Under the pieces are notes generated by a model, which saw nothing but the letters and a program-made list of their open reading frames with translations, searched no databases and was not told the DNA's origin. From the NCBI RefSeq assembly GCF_028885415.1, contig NZ_CP118527.1, positions 3,658,001-3,722,000 of the forward strand: a stretch of DNA of 64,000 nucleotides, given 5' to 3'. Within the stretch, counting starts at the first letter, position 1. Each line of letters starts with the position of its first letter. The position numbers and the translations under genes are program-made. Origin of the DNA: Streptomyces coeruleorubidus. Its GTDB lineage: Bacteria > Actinomycetota > Actinomycetes > Streptomycetales > Streptomycetaceae. Positions 15,198 through 24,122 of this stretch are shown here, in pieces.

Positions 15198-17057
15198 ATG
15201 CGGGAGCGAGCGGTGAGCGGAACCTCCGAAGGGCCGGCGCCCGCGGCAGACCTCGACCGGCCGGTCGTCACAGAGAGTGAGATCGACACGCCTCCCGGTA
15301 CCGAGCCTCCGGCGCCCGCGCCCTACCGCTCCGTCTTCACGGCCGCCCCGCTCGCCATGGCCGTCGTCGACCGCGAGGGGATGGTCGTCAGCGCCAACGA
15401 CTCGCTCGCCACGCTGCTCGGCAGCGCCCCGGACGAGCTGGCCGGGGCCGTCGCCGCCGACCTGGTCGACCTCACCTGCGACGCCCGCACCTGGCACGCG
15501 TACCGCGAGGTGCTGCGCGGCCGGCAGTCCCGGCTGCGCTGCACGCGCCGTCTCAAGCACCCCGACGGGCACTCGCTGTGGGTGCAGGTGACGGTCGCCC
15601 CGCTGCCCGCCGACGACCGGGCCGTCCTGCTGTCCGTCGCCGACATCAGCTCCCGCCGCGAACTCCAGGCCCGGCTGCGGCACTTGCAGATGCACGACCC
15701 GGTGACCCGGCTGCCCAACCGCACGCTGTTCTTCGAACGCCTGTCGGCCGCGCTGGAGGCGGAGGCGTACGAGCAGAGCGGCACCGGCCGGATCGGCCTG
15801 TGCTACCTGGACCTGGACGGCTTCAAGGCCATCAACGACACCCTGGGCCACCGCGTGGGCGACCGGCTGCTGGCCGCCGTCGCCGAGCGCCTGACGCGCT
15901 GCGCGGACGAGGCCGGCCACGCCCGCACCAGCACTCCGCTGGTGGCCCGGCTCGGCGGTGACGAGTTCGCGCTGCTCGTCGAGGACTCCACGGGCACCGA
16001 GCAACTGGCCGAGCTCGCCGAGTCGGTGCTGGAGGCGATCCAGGACCCGTTCGACATCTCCGGGCAGCGCCTGTCGGTCTCGGCGTCGATCGGCGTGGTG
16101 GAGCGGCACGCGGCCGGGACGACCCCGACCGCCCTGATGCAGGCGGCGGACACCACGCTGTACTGGGCGAAGGCCGACGGCAAGTCCCGCTGGACCCTGT
16201 TCGACCCGGAGCGCAACGCCCACCGCATGACCCGCCAGGCCCTCGCCTCCACGCTGCGGCCGGCCATCGACCGGGGCGAGTTCCGGCTGGAGTACCAGCC
16301 GCTGGTCGGCATGGAGGACGACCGGCTGCACGGGGTCGAGGCGCTCATCCGCTGGAATCATCCTCAGTTCGGCGTACTGACGCCGAATCGGTTCATCGGA
16401 CTTGCCGAGGAGGACGGGTCGATCGTTCCGCTGGGCCGCTGGGTGCTTCGCACGGCCTGCCGGCAGGCCCGCCGCTGGCAGCTGGATCACCCCGGCGAGC
16501 CGCCCATCTTCGTGAGCGTGAATGTGGCGGTGCGTCAGGTCTGGGACTCCGACCTGGTGGCCGACGTGGCGGAGACGCTGGCCGAGACGGGCCTCGCGCC
16601 GCACCTGCTCCAGCTGGAGCTCACCGAGTCGGCGGTGATGGGCTCGGCCGGCCGGCCGCTCCAGACCCTGAAGGCCCTCAGCGACATGGGCGTGCGCATC
16701 GCCATCGACGACTTCGGCACCGGCTACTCGAACCTGGCCTACCTCAGCCGCCTGCCGGTGTCCGTCCTGAAGCTGGACGGCACCTTCGTCCGCGGCTTCC
16801 AGTACGACGACCGGGACACGGCCACCCGCCCCAACCCGGCCGACGAGGTCGTGGTCGAGGCGATGATCCAGCTCGCCCACCGGCTCGGGCTGACCGTCAC
16901 GGCCGAGTGCGTGGAGACCTCGGCCCAGGCCAGTCGGCTGCGGCGCATCGGCTGCGACACCGGACAGGGCTGGCTCTACTCCCGTCCGGTGCCGCCGGAT
17001 CGCATCTCCGAGCTGCTGGGCACGCCGGGCGTTCAGGCGGGCGTCGGCAACCCGTAG
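15198..17057 (+). CDS. cdgA: PAS-GGDEF-EAL c-di-GMP turnover protein
   Basis: A 619-residue cytoplasmic protein. A PAS domain covers residues ~38-155 and a GGDEF domain follows with an intact G253-G254-D255-E256-F257 signature. The EAL domain has E381-A382-L383, a DDFGTGYSNLAYL motif starting at D504 and the conserved KLDGTFVRG lysine. Both diguanylate cyclase and phosphodiesterase motifs look complete. Architecture and position relative to the LPMO and cslA-glxA genes match S. coelicolor CdgA (SCO2817), a c-di-GMP enzyme controlled by BldD. ATG 15198 has only a weak ribosome-binding site; GTG 15213 follows GGGAG and may be the true start. The 3' end overlaps the convergent LLM gene by 25 bp. 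Confidence 0.9.
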   Translation: MRERAVSGTSEGPAPAADLDRPVVTESEIDTPPGTEPPAPAPYRSVFTAAPLAMAVVDREGMVVSANDSLATLLGSAPDELAGAVAADLVDLTCDARTWHAYREVLRGRQSRLRCTRRLKHPDGHSLWVQVTVAPLPADDRAVLLSVADISSRRELQARLRHLQMHDPVTRLPNRTLFFERLSAALEAEAYEQSGTGRIGLCYLDLDGFKAINDTLGHRVGDRLLAAVAERLTRCADEAGHARTSTPLVARLGGDEFALLVEDSTGTEQLAELAESVLEAIQDPFDISGQRLSVSASIGVVERHAAGTTPTALMQAADTTLYWAKADGKSRWTLFDPERNAHRMTRQALASTLRPAIDRGEFRLEYQPLVGMEDDRLHGVEALIRWNHPQFGVLTPNRFIGLAEEDGSIVPLGRWVLRTACRQARRWQLDHPGEPPIFVSVNVAVRQVWDSDLVADVAETLAETGLAPHLLQLELTESAVMGSAGRPLQTLKALSDMGVRIAIDDFGTGYSNLAYLSRLPVSVLKLDGTFVRGFQYDDRDTATRPNPADEVVVEAMIQLAHRLGLTVTAECVETSAQASRLRRIGCDTGQGWLYSRPVPPDRISELLGTPGVQAGVGNP

Positions 17058-18124
17058 GCGTCGGCGATGAGTTCGTAGGAGCGTACGCGTACGTCACCGC
17101 CGTGCGCGTTGGCCGTGATCATCAGCTCGTCGGCGCCGGTGCGCTTGGCGAGGTCGTCCAGGCCGGAGCGGACCTCGTCGGGGGTGCCGTGGATGACGTT
17201 GGCGTTCCAGGAGTCGACGAAGTCGCGCTCCATCGGGCTGAACTCGTAGGCCTCCGCCTCCTCGGGGCTGGGCACGAGGCCGGGGCGTCCGGTGCGCAGC
17301 CGGACCATGCTGAGGGCGGCGGCCAGCACCTGGCGGCGGGCCTCCCGCTCCTCGTCGGCGGCGAGGGCGGAGACGCCGATGAGGGCGTACGGCTCGGCGA
17401 GCACGGCGGACGGCTGGAAGGACTCCCGGTACAGGTCCAGGGCCGGGATCGTGTTCTGCGCCGAGAAGTGGTGCGCGAAGGCGAAGGGCAGTCCGAGGGC
17501 ACCGGCGAGGCGGGCACTGAAGCCGGAGGAGCCGAGCAGCCAGACCGGCGGGCGGTGCGGGGACTGGACGCCGCCGGGGCCGGTCGCCTGGACGGGGCCC
17601 GGTACGGCGTGGATACGGCGGTAGGGATGGCCGTCTGGGAAGTCGTCGTCGAGGAAGCGGATCAGCTCGGCGAGCTGCTGGGGGAAGTCGTCCGCGCCCT
17701 CGCCCCGCCGGTCGGTGCGACGCAGGGCCGCTGCCGTGGCGCCGTCCGTACCGGGCGCGCGGCCGAGACCGAGGTCGATGCGGCCCGGGGCCATGGCCTC
17801 CAGCGTGCCGAACTGCTCGGCGATGACGAGCGGGGCGTGGTTGGGCAGCATCACCCCGCCCGAGCCGAGGCGGATGCGGTCGGTGTGGGCGGCGAGGTGG
17901 GCCAGGATCACGGCCGGGGACGAGGAGGCCACGCCCGGCATGGAGTGGTGCTCGGCGACCCAGTAGCGGTGGAAGCCGCGGGCCTGAGCGAGGCGGACCA
18001 GGTCGACGCTGGTGCGCAGCGCGTCGGAGGCGGTGCGGCCGGCCCCTACGGTGACCAGGTCCAGTACGGAGAGGGGGACGGGGGCGCTGCCCTGCGCTGC
18101 GCCGCGTATCTCGTCTGCCGCCAC
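17033..18124 (-). CDS. LLM-class flavin-dependent oxidoreductase
   Basis: A 363-residue luciferase-like monooxygenase of the single-chain group. Diagnostic features are SVLDLVTVGAG at the start, the RYWVAEHHSMPGVASSSPAV segment (residues ~54-75) and the GTLEAMAPGRIDLGLGRAPG segment (~107-126) typical of flavin-binding bacterial-luciferase barrels. It probably uses FMNH2; the substrate is unknown. GTG start at 18124 behind AGGAGG. Confidence 0.92.
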   Translation of the reverse strand: MAADEIRGAAQGSAPVPLSVLDLVTVGAGRTASDALRTSVDLVRLAQARGFHRYWVAEHHSMPGVASSSPAVILAHLAAHTDRIRLGSGGVMLPNHAPLVIAEQFGTLEAMAPGRIDLGLGRAPGTDGATAAALRRTDRRGEGADDFPQQLAELIRFLDDDFPDGHPYRRIHAVPGPVQATGPGGVQSPHRPPVWLLGSSGFSARLAGALGLPFAFAHHFSAQNTIPALDLYRESFQPSAVLAEPYALIGVSALAADEEREARRQVLAAALSMVRLRTGRPGLVPSPEEAEAYEFSPMERDFVDSWNANVIHGTPDEVRSGLDDLAKRTGADELMITANAHGGDVRVRSYELIADAYGLPTPA

Positions 18125-18214
18125 GGTGGGGTGCCTCCTGCTGTGGGCCGTGTGCTGTCGTCCCGGCCTTAACAGGGGACTGTCTCCGGTTATTCCCGGG
18201 CGGCGGCCGGAGCG

Positions 18215-18484
18215 TCAGGCGGCCTGCCCCCAGTCGCTGCGCGATCCGCCGTACGGGGGCCGCCGGGCGGCCTTCTCGCGGACGCGGAGAACGGCCCACG
18301 CGAGGGTGGCCGCACAGGCGAGCCACCAGGGCAGGGACCACACGGCGTCCCACCAGCGCGCCTGCGGGTCGAGGACGGCGTCCACGGCGGCAGTGGCCAT
18401 CGCCGCGGCCAGGCTCCAGCACAGCAGGCACCCGGACAGCTGGACAGCGCTTACATGGAATCTGAACCGGCCCGGTTCGGCCAT
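18215..18484 (-). CDS. Small membrane protein, 89 aa
   Basis: Starts at ATG 18484 with GAAGGACGG upstream; the frame extends further upstream without a better start. Two hydrophobic helices (around SGCLLCWSLAAAMATAAVDAVL and SLPWWLACAATLAWAVL) are followed by a basic cytoplasmic tail. The gene lies between two unrelated genes and I do not recognise the family. Confidence 0.65.
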   Translation of the reverse strand: MAEPGRFRFHVSAVQLSGCLLCWSLAAAMATAAVDAVLDPQARWWDAVWSLPWWLACAATLAWAVLRVREKAARRPPYGGSRSDWGQAA

Positions 18485-18803
18485 CGGGAACCGTCCTTCA
18501 CGGCGCGACTGGCTGCGGACGTGGCCAGTGTGCACGGGGTGGACGACTGAAGGGGAACGCGCTTTCGGTCAACTCAAGCGCCCGGTGAGGCATCGGAGTT
18601 GAGGGTTCCGCAGCTCTTGGCGGACGGTTCGCCCCCCTACGCCCGGATCTGCCCCACCGAAGAGGTGGGACCGATTCCGGCCGTAGGGGGCAGGAGTTCG
18701 AGGGCACGGCACGCGGAGCAACCCCTGCCGCTACGCCGATGGCGCCCCGTCGACAAGACCGGCACGCCGGATCGCAGAAGGCGATGTGGGCGTCTCAGGC
18801 GGA
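18485..18803. other. Intergenic region with nested stem-loop
   Basis: A 319-bp interval with no supported gene. It contains a nested hairpin: outer arms 18631-18646 and 18677-18691, inner stem CCCACC/GGTGGG at 18653-18669 with loop GAAGA. It could be a terminator or a structured leader. Confidence 0.45.
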
Positions 18804-19112
18804 CTATGCCGAGAAGGACCCCGCGCCGCCCGGCACATGCGTCCCGTACCCGGGCTGCACCACGAGTGAGGGGCCGAGACAGAACGGGTTGCCGTAGACC
18901 TTTACCGGCCTGTCCGTGAGATTCGACAGCACATGGGCGGCCGTGGGCAGCTGCTGGCAGCCCGCCGGGTCCCGGTAGATGTCCAGCGGCTGCGCCTCGT
19001 TGGAGAAGACCACGACGTCACCCGGCGCCGCAGCCTGCGCGGCCCCTGCCAGGCCCAGCACCGAACCGGCCGCGACCAGGGAAACAAGAATGGCTTTCGC
19101 TCGCACGATCAT
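18804..19112 (-). CDS. Small secreted protein
   Basis: 102 residues with a clear Sec signal peptide (MIVRAKAILVSLVAAGSVLG, cleavage after AAQA near residue 28). The mature part of ~74 residues has two cysteines (one in AGCQQL, one in NPFCLG) that could form a disulfide. It reads like small Streptomyces exported proteins of unknown function. ATG at 19112. Confidence 0.75.
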   Translation of the reverse strand: MIVRAKAILVSLVAAGSVLGLAGAAQAAAPGDVVVFSNEAQPLDIYRDPAGCQQLPTAAHVLSNLTDRPVKVYGNPFCLGPSLVVQPGYGTHVPGGAGSFSA

Positions 19113-19231
19113 CCTTTGCCACAGACCTCCCGCTCCGATCGCGGGCTCGCTCCAGTGCTATCGCGCGTACATCACCACGATCGACGGATCCGATCCTGTT
19201 CACTCGATCGGCTCACACGTCTGGGGTCGGT

Positions 19232-19318
19232 CTGCGCTTTGGGCACAGTGTCATCCTGGGCATCGTCTTCGTGGTCGGAGTCGTGCTCATCCTGGTGAGG
19301 AAGAACCGCGGACGCTGA
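19232..19318 (+). pseudogene. Possible remnant of a tiny hydrophobic protein
   Basis: One frame encodes ~22 residues (VILGIVFVVGVVLILVRKNRGR) ending in TGA at 19318, which looks like one transmembrane helix with a basic tail. No ATG, GTG or TTG start or ribosome-binding site lies at a suitable place upstream. I therefore treat it as a fragment or chance frame. Confidence 0.25.
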
Positions 19319-19380
19319 TGCGGTGGTCCGGCTCTGACCGGGCCGGCGACAACTCGCCGGAGGACGAGGCCTCGCCCTGG

Positions 19381-19406
19381 CCGCCCGCGGCGACTGCCGC
19401 GGGCGG
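19381..19406 (-). terminator. Hairpin terminator of the maleate-isomerase operon
   Basis: An 11-bp perfect stem (CCGCCCGCGGC and its complement) with a 4-nt loop, 18 bp beyond the stop of the isomerase gene at 19425. It is G+C-only without a T-tract, as is common in Streptomyces. Confidence 0.7.
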
Positions 19407-19424
19407 CGGGGACGGCACTCACGC

Positions 19425-20156
19425 TCACGCCTGGACGATCGGCTCCCTGGTGAACAGCGCGCCCAGTTCCGGCGCGTTCACGCGGCGGTCCGCCAGGCGC
19501 AGGGCCTCCCAGACCGTGACCTGGTTGGCGGTGAGGACCGGCTTGCCGAGGTCCTTCTCCAGGGCCGGGATGTGGGCCGCCGTGTGCAGGGCCGTGTCGG
19601 GCAGGAGGAGGGCATCGGCGTCGGGGTGGTCGGAGTGGCGGGCCAGGGCGAGGAGTTCCGCCTCGCCCCAGGTGCCGACCTCGGCGGCCGTGATGATGCC
19701 GGAGCTCTTCACCGAGACGACCTCGACGCCGTCCGCCCGCAGGAACTCGGCGAACAGCTGGGCCACGTCGTCCGGGTACGTCGCGCCGATCGCGACCCGG
19801 CGCGCCCCCAGCTCCCGTACCGCGTGCACGAACGCGAAGGACGTCGAGGAGGCCGGCATGCCGGCCGTCTGCGCCAGGGTGCGCACCTGCTCCTGCGCGC
19901 CGTCCCAGCCGTAGACGAAACTGCCGCTGGTGCAGGCCCAGACCACGGCGTCCGCACCGGCGTGCCGCAGCTCCTGGACGCCCGCCGCGAGTCGCCCGGC
20001 GGAGCCCATCTCGAGCAGCGCGTCCACCCGGTGTGCGTCCTCACCGATGTCGGTGTGCACCAGGTCCACCCGGATGTCGCTGCCCAGCAACTGCTCGATG
20101 CGCGGATAGTCGTCCTCGGCCGAGTGGCCCGGGTAGAGAAATCCCAGTGCTGTCAT
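19425..20156 (-). CDS. Maleate cis-trans isomerase / Asp-Glu racemase family protein (EutA-like)
   Basis: 243 residues. The two cysteine-centred half-sites of the family are partly visible: the N-terminal one is ADAVVWACTSGSF (Cys ~77), whereas the C-terminal one reads ADALLLPDTALHTAAH, so the second cysteine is replaced. EutA-type proteins and arylmalonate-decarboxylase relatives show such changes. The ATG overlaps the stop of the upstream paralogue (ATGA), so the two are coupled and may form a heteromeric pair. The likely substrate is a dicarboxylate or 2-substituted acid. Confidence 0.82.
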   Translation of the reverse strand: MTALGFLYPGHSAEDDYPRIEQLLGSDIRVDLVHTDIGEDAHRVDALLEMGSAGRLAAGVQELRHAGADAVVWACTSGSFVYGWDGAQEQVRTLAQTAGMPASSTSFAFVHAVRELGARRVAIGATYPDDVAQLFAEFLRADGVEVVSVKSSGIITAAEVGTWGEAELLALARHSDHPDADALLLPDTALHTAAHIPALEKDLGKPVLTANQVTVWEALRLADRRVNAPELGALFTREPIVQA

Positions 20157-20968
20157 GTCCAGCCTTCCTGCTGCTGCTCTTTTTCCGGCACGACGGGACC
20201 GGCGTCCGCCCCCGGCGATCCGAGACCGGCACGCGCCTGAGGATTGATCAGCGCTTGATACGGTCCCACCGCACGGGTACCCAGTCGGCGCAACGCCGCC
20301 CACATCGTCACTTGGTTGGCCGAGATCACCGGGATGCGCAGTTCGGCCTCCAGCTGGGGGATGACGTCGTAGGTGGGCAGGTTGGTGCAGCTGATGAACA
20401 GGGCGTCGGCGTCGTCGCGTACGGCCTGCCGCGCCATGTCCACCACCTCCCGGTAGGGGACCTTCCAGATGTGCCGGGTCAGGCCCATGAAGGCACAGCC
20501 GGAGATCGTGACGCCCGCCTGGGCGACGTACGCCTCCAGCGACTGCGTCACCGACACCGTGTACGGCGTGACCAGCGCCACCCGCCGTACGTCCAGCTCC
20601 ACCAGGGCTTCCAGCAGGGCGCCCGAGGTGGTGATCGCCGGTACGGCGCCCGCCCGGCTCATCGCCTCGCACATCGCGCGTTCGCCCATGACGCCGCCGA
20701 CGAAGCTGCCCGACGTACAGGCGTAGGCGATGACCTCGGGGGCGATCGCGTTGAGCGTGCGGACCGCCTCGCTCAACGTCTCGTGTTCGCTGACCATGCG
20801 GGCGAGATCGAGGCTGACCTCGACCGGCACGAACGGTGTTCGTGTCATGTGCAGGGAGACCTCGTCCGGCACCCAGCGCCACAGCTCGCGGTCGAGAGCG
20901 AAGTCGAAGGGGGCGACGACGCCGACCCCGCGCTGCGGGCTGGGCCCGCCGAGAAATGAGACGTCCAT
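20153..20968 (-). CDS. Maleate cis-trans isomerase / Asp-Glu racemase family protein
   Basis: 271 residues. Both catalytic cysteines are present: VIAYACTSGSFVGG (Cys ~84) and ADALFISCTNLPTYD (Cys ~206). A closing ISANQVTMWAALRRLG segment is shared with its neighbour. It is the first gene of a two-gene minus-strand operon, divergent from the dehydrogenase-amidase genes, with a ~200-bp shared promoter region (20969-21165). Unlike its partner it keeps both cysteines, so it is probably the catalytically complete member. Confidence 0.85.
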   Translation of the reverse strand: MDVSFLGGPSPQRGVGVVAPFDFALDRELWRWVPDEVSLHMTRTPFVPVEVSLDLARMVSEHETLSEAVRTLNAIAPEVIAYACTSGSFVGGVMGERAMCEAMSRAGAVPAITTSGALLEALVELDVRRVALVTPYTVSVTQSLEAYVAQAGVTISGCAFMGLTRHIWKVPYREVVDMARQAVRDDADALFISCTNLPTYDVIPQLEAELRIPVISANQVTMWAALRRLGTRAVGPYQALINPQARAGLGSPGADAGPVVPEKEQQQEGWT

Positions 20969-21165
20969 GGCAGGGCACCGGCCTCACACTGGGCAACGAG
21001 TGTGCAACGGATCGTGGGAACGCCCGTGTTGACGACGGTAGGTTCGGGTGCGAGCGTGGTCAATCCGTCCGGATCATTCCCTGGTCAACACCGTGTTAAC
21101 TCGTCGTCACCGGCCGCCTCCCGAAGGCAGGCCGCCCCGCCGCACGGCTGGAGAAACGGCTGCTC

Positions 21166-22113
21166 ATGCCCACCCCCACCCTCCTCGTCCTGGACGCCGA
21201 ACCCCTCCCCCGTCTCGGGAGCCTCACCGGCCGCGCCCGTATCGAACACACCGACGCGCAGGGTCTCGCCGAGCGCCTCCCGCGTGCGGATGTACTCCTG
21301 GTGTGGGATTTCACCTCGCGCGCCGTACGGGACGCCTGGCCCGGCGAGGGCCCACGACCACGCTGGGTGCACACGGCGAGCGCCGGTGTGGACCATCTGA
21401 TGTGTCCGGAACTCGCCGCTTCCGACACGGTGGTGACGAACGCCCGCGGCATCTTCGACCAGCCGATCGCCGAGTACGTCGCCGCGCTCGTGCTGGCGAT
21501 GGCCAAGGACCTGCCGCGCACGCTGGAACTGCAGCGGGAGCGGACCTGGCGGCACCGCGAGTCGCACAAGGTCGCCGGGAGCCGGGCCGTCGTGGTGGGC
21601 ACCGGGCCGATCGGCCGGGCGATCGCCCGTACGCTGGGCGCGTTGGACATCACGACGGCGCTCGTGGGCCGCGCCCCGCGCACCGGCGTGCACGGCCCGG
21701 AGGATCTGGACCGGCTGCTGGCGCGCGCCGACTGGGTGATCGCGGCGGCGCCGCTCACGGAGCAGACGCACGGCATGTTCGACGCCCGCCGCTTCGGCGT
21801 GATGCAACCGTCCGCCCGCTTCGTCAACGTCGGCCGCGGCCAGCTGGTCGTCGAGGAGGCGCTCGCCGAGGCCCTGGCCAAGCAGTGGATCGCGGGCGCC
21901 GCACTGGACGTCTTCGAGTCCGAGCCCCTGACCCCCGACAGCCCGTTGTGGCAGGTCCCGGGCCTGATCGTGTCCCCGCACATGAGCGGCGACATCGTCG
22001 GCTGGCGGGACGAGCTCGGCGCGCAGTTCGTCGAGCTGTACGAGCTGTGGGCGGCCGGAAAGCCGCTGGAGAACGTGGTCGACAAGCAGCGCGGGTATGT
22101 ACCCGGCCACTGA
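21166..22113 (+). CDS. D-2-hydroxyacid dehydrogenase
   Basis: 315 residues of the D-isomer-specific 2-hydroxyacid dehydrogenase family. The substrate domain includes VHTASAGVDHL. The NAD-binding motif is VVVGTGPIGRAIARTLG (residues ~144-160). Catalytic Arg lies in FVNVGRGQLVVEEAL, Glu in ALDVFESEPL and His in VSPHMSG. It probably interconverts a 2-keto and a 2-hydroxy acid in the pathway encoded by the surrounding cluster. The amidase starts 17 bp later. Confidence 0.92.
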   Translation: MPTPTLLVLDAEPLPRLGSLTGRARIEHTDAQGLAERLPRADVLLVWDFTSRAVRDAWPGEGPRPRWVHTASAGVDHLMCPELAASDTVVTNARGIFDQPIAEYVAALVLAMAKDLPRTLELQRERTWRHRESHKVAGSRAVVVGTGPIGRAIARTLGALDITTALVGRAPRTGVHGPEDLDRLLARADWVIAAAPLTEQTHGMFDARRFGVMQPSARFVNVGRGQLVVEEALAEALAKQWIAGAALDVFESEPLTPDSPLWQVPGLIVSPHMSGDIVGWRDELGAQFVELYELWAAGKPLENVVDKQRGYVPGH

Positions 22114-22130
22114 CGTTCCTTGGAGGGTGC

Positions 22131-23540
22131 ATGACCGAGCTCACCGAGCTGACCGCCGTACGGCTCCTCGAGGGCTACCGCAAGGGCGAGTGGAGTCCTG
22201 TGGAGGCGACCCGAGCGGCGCTGGAGCGGGCCGAGGCGATCCAGCCGGAGGTGAACGCCTTCGTCCGGCTGACCGCCGAGGACGCGCTGGCCCGGGCCCG
22301 GGAGTCCGAGGAGCGATGGCGGCGCGGTGAGCCACAGGGGCTGCTGGACGGGGTGCCGGTCACGGTCAAGGACATCCTGTTGCTGCGCGGCGCGCCGACC
22401 CTGCGCGGTTCGAAGGCCGTGGATCCGGCGGGGCGCTGGGACGAGGACGCCCCGTCCGTGGCCCGGCTGCGGGAGCACGGGGCGGTGTTCATCGGCAAGA
22501 CGACCACCCCCGAGTACGGCTGGAAGGGCGTGACGGACTCGCCGCTGAGCGGCGTGACCCGCAACCCGTACGACCCCTCGCGCACCGCCGGCGGGTCGAG
22601 CGGCGGCAGCGCGGCGGCCGTGGCGCTCGGCGCGGGGCCGCTGTCGCTGGGTACGGACGGCGGCGGCAGTGTCCGTATCCCGGCGTCGTTCTGCGGGATC
22701 TTCGCGCTGAAGCCGACGTACGGGCGGGTGCCGCTCTACCCGGCGAGCGCGTTCGGCACGCTGGCGCACGTCGGGCCGATGACCCGGGACGCGGCGGACT
22801 CGGCGCTGCTGATGGACGTGATCGGCCATCCGGACTCACGCGACTGGTCGGCGCTTGCCCCGCCGCCCGGTTCGTTCCGGGACGGCCTGACAGGCGGGGT
22901 GCACGGGCTGCGCGTGGCGTACTCGCCCGTGCTGGGCGGTCAGGTGGCGGTGCGTCGGGAGGTCGCGGCGGCGGTGCGGCACGCCGTGGAGCGGCTGGCG
23001 GAGCTCGGCGCCTACGTCACGGAGACCGACCCGGACCTCACCGAACCGGTGGAGGCCTTCCACACCCTGTGGTTCAGCGGGGCGGCCCGGGTGACTCAGC
23101 ATCTGGGACCGCGGCAGCGGGAATTGCTGGACCCGGGCCTGCGCGAGATCTGCACACAGGGCGCCCGCTACTCGGCGCTGGACTATCTGGCCGCGGTGGA
23201 CGTCCGGATGGACCTGGGGCGGCGGATGGGCAGCTTCCACGACACGTACGACCTGCTCGTCACGCCGACCCTGCCGATCACGGCGTTCGAGGCGGGCGCC
23301 GAGGTACCGAAAGGATCCGGCTACCGGCGCTGGACGGGCTGGACGCCGTTCACATACCCGTTCAACATGACGCAGCAGCCCGCGGCGAGCGTGCCGGTCG
23401 GCGCCGACGGGGACGGACTGCCGATCGGTCTTCAGCTCGTGGCCGCCCGGCACCGGGACGATCTGGTGCTGCGGGCGGCCCACGCGCTGTACGAGGCCGG
23501 CGTGGCGTCCGCCGGCCGGCTCAGGCCCTCCGGAAGCTGA
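22131..23540 (+). CDS. Amidase (amidase-signature family)
   Basis: 469 residues; the ATG has GGAGGG 3 bp upstream. The Ser-cisSer-Lys triad is legible: Lys in GVPVTVKDILLLRG (~83), and the Gly/Ser-rich signature SRTAGGSSGGSAAAVALG (~148-165) followed by GTDGGGSVRIPASFCG. It hydrolyses a C-N amide bond. It forms an operon with the dehydrogenase and overlaps the convergent DUF3830 gene by 20 bp. Confidence 0.93.
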   Translation: MTELTELTAVRLLEGYRKGEWSPVEATRAALERAEAIQPEVNAFVRLTAEDALARARESEERWRRGEPQGLLDGVPVTVKDILLLRGAPTLRGSKAVDPAGRWDEDAPSVARLREHGAVFIGKTTTPEYGWKGVTDSPLSGVTRNPYDPSRTAGGSSGGSAAAVALGAGPLSLGTDGGGSVRIPASFCGIFALKPTYGRVPLYPASAFGTLAHVGPMTRDAADSALLMDVIGHPDSRDWSALAPPPGSFRDGLTGGVHGLRVAYSPVLGGQVAVRREVAAAVRHAVERLAELGAYVTETDPDLTEPVEAFHTLWFSGAARVTQHLGPRQRELLDPGLREICTQGARYSALDYLAAVDVRMDLGRRMGSFHDTYDLLVTPTLPITAFEAGAEVPKGSGYRRWTGWTPFTYPFNMTQQPAASVPVGADGDGLPIGLQLVAARHRDDLVLRAAHALYEAGVASAGRLRPSGS

Positions 23541-24015
23541 GCGTCTCCCCCGCCGCTCCCGACCTCCACAGGTCGTTGCACGCCTCGGCCATGGTGTCCA
23601 GGCCCTCGACGATCTGGCCCCAGACGATGCCGGGGATCCAGCCGACGTCGCCGTTCAGCAGCAGGTTGTTGCGCTCGTAGAACAGGGCCAGGTCGACGAG
23701 CGTGGTCCCCGGGCGGACCTCGCGGTCGTAGCCGTAGGACTTGGTCCCCAACTCCGTACCCGCGAAGGCGAAATAGCACAGGTCACCCGGAATGGGGGTG
23801 ACGGTCGGGTTTTCCAGAGGTGGCTCGGTTTCGGCGAACGGCGGGAAAAGGGCGTAGATCTCGTTGCGTGCGTACTTCGCGTGGTAGACGTCACCGGCCA
23901 GCGGAAGGGCATCCCAGACGGCCGCGCAGGTGATCGGCGCGCGGTCGTCCAGGAGCTTGGCCCGGCAGGTCACGTCGCGCTTGACCAGCGAGACTTCGAT
24001 ATATCGATCAGCCAT
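23521..24015 (-). CDS. DUF3830 family protein
   Basis: 164 residues starting at ATG 24015 after GGAGG. Recognisable as DUF3830: an N-terminal ITCAAVWDALPLAGDVYHAK followed by GDLCYFAFAGTELGTKSYG and NLLLNGDVGWIPG. This family is thought to adopt a cyclophilin-like fold. DUF3830 genes recur beside EhuABCD-type importers and amidase or isomerase genes, as here, which suggests a shared catabolic role. No enzymatic residues can be named. Confidence 0.8.
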   Translation of the reverse strand: MADRYIEVSLVKRDVTCRAKLLDDRAPITCAAVWDALPLAGDVYHAKYARNEIYALFPPFAETEPPLENPTVTPIPGDLCYFAFAGTELGTKSYGYDREVRPGTTLVDLALFYERNNLLLNGDVGWIPGIVWGQIVEGLDTMAEACNDLWRSGAAGETLSFRRA

Positions 24016-24122
24016 GCCTCCATGGGAGTGCCCGCCGTCCCCGCGGTCAAGGGCGCACGGGGAGACGTGCGGGGCTTGAAAAGATCGGCATAACTCGGAT
24101 GCGGTCGGGTAGCCGCGCGCCC

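Noticed and set aside
15021..16880. 619-codon open frame antisense to the GGDEF-EAL gene
   Set aside because: Shadow frame; the plus-strand protein has intact PAS, GGDEF and EAL motifs.
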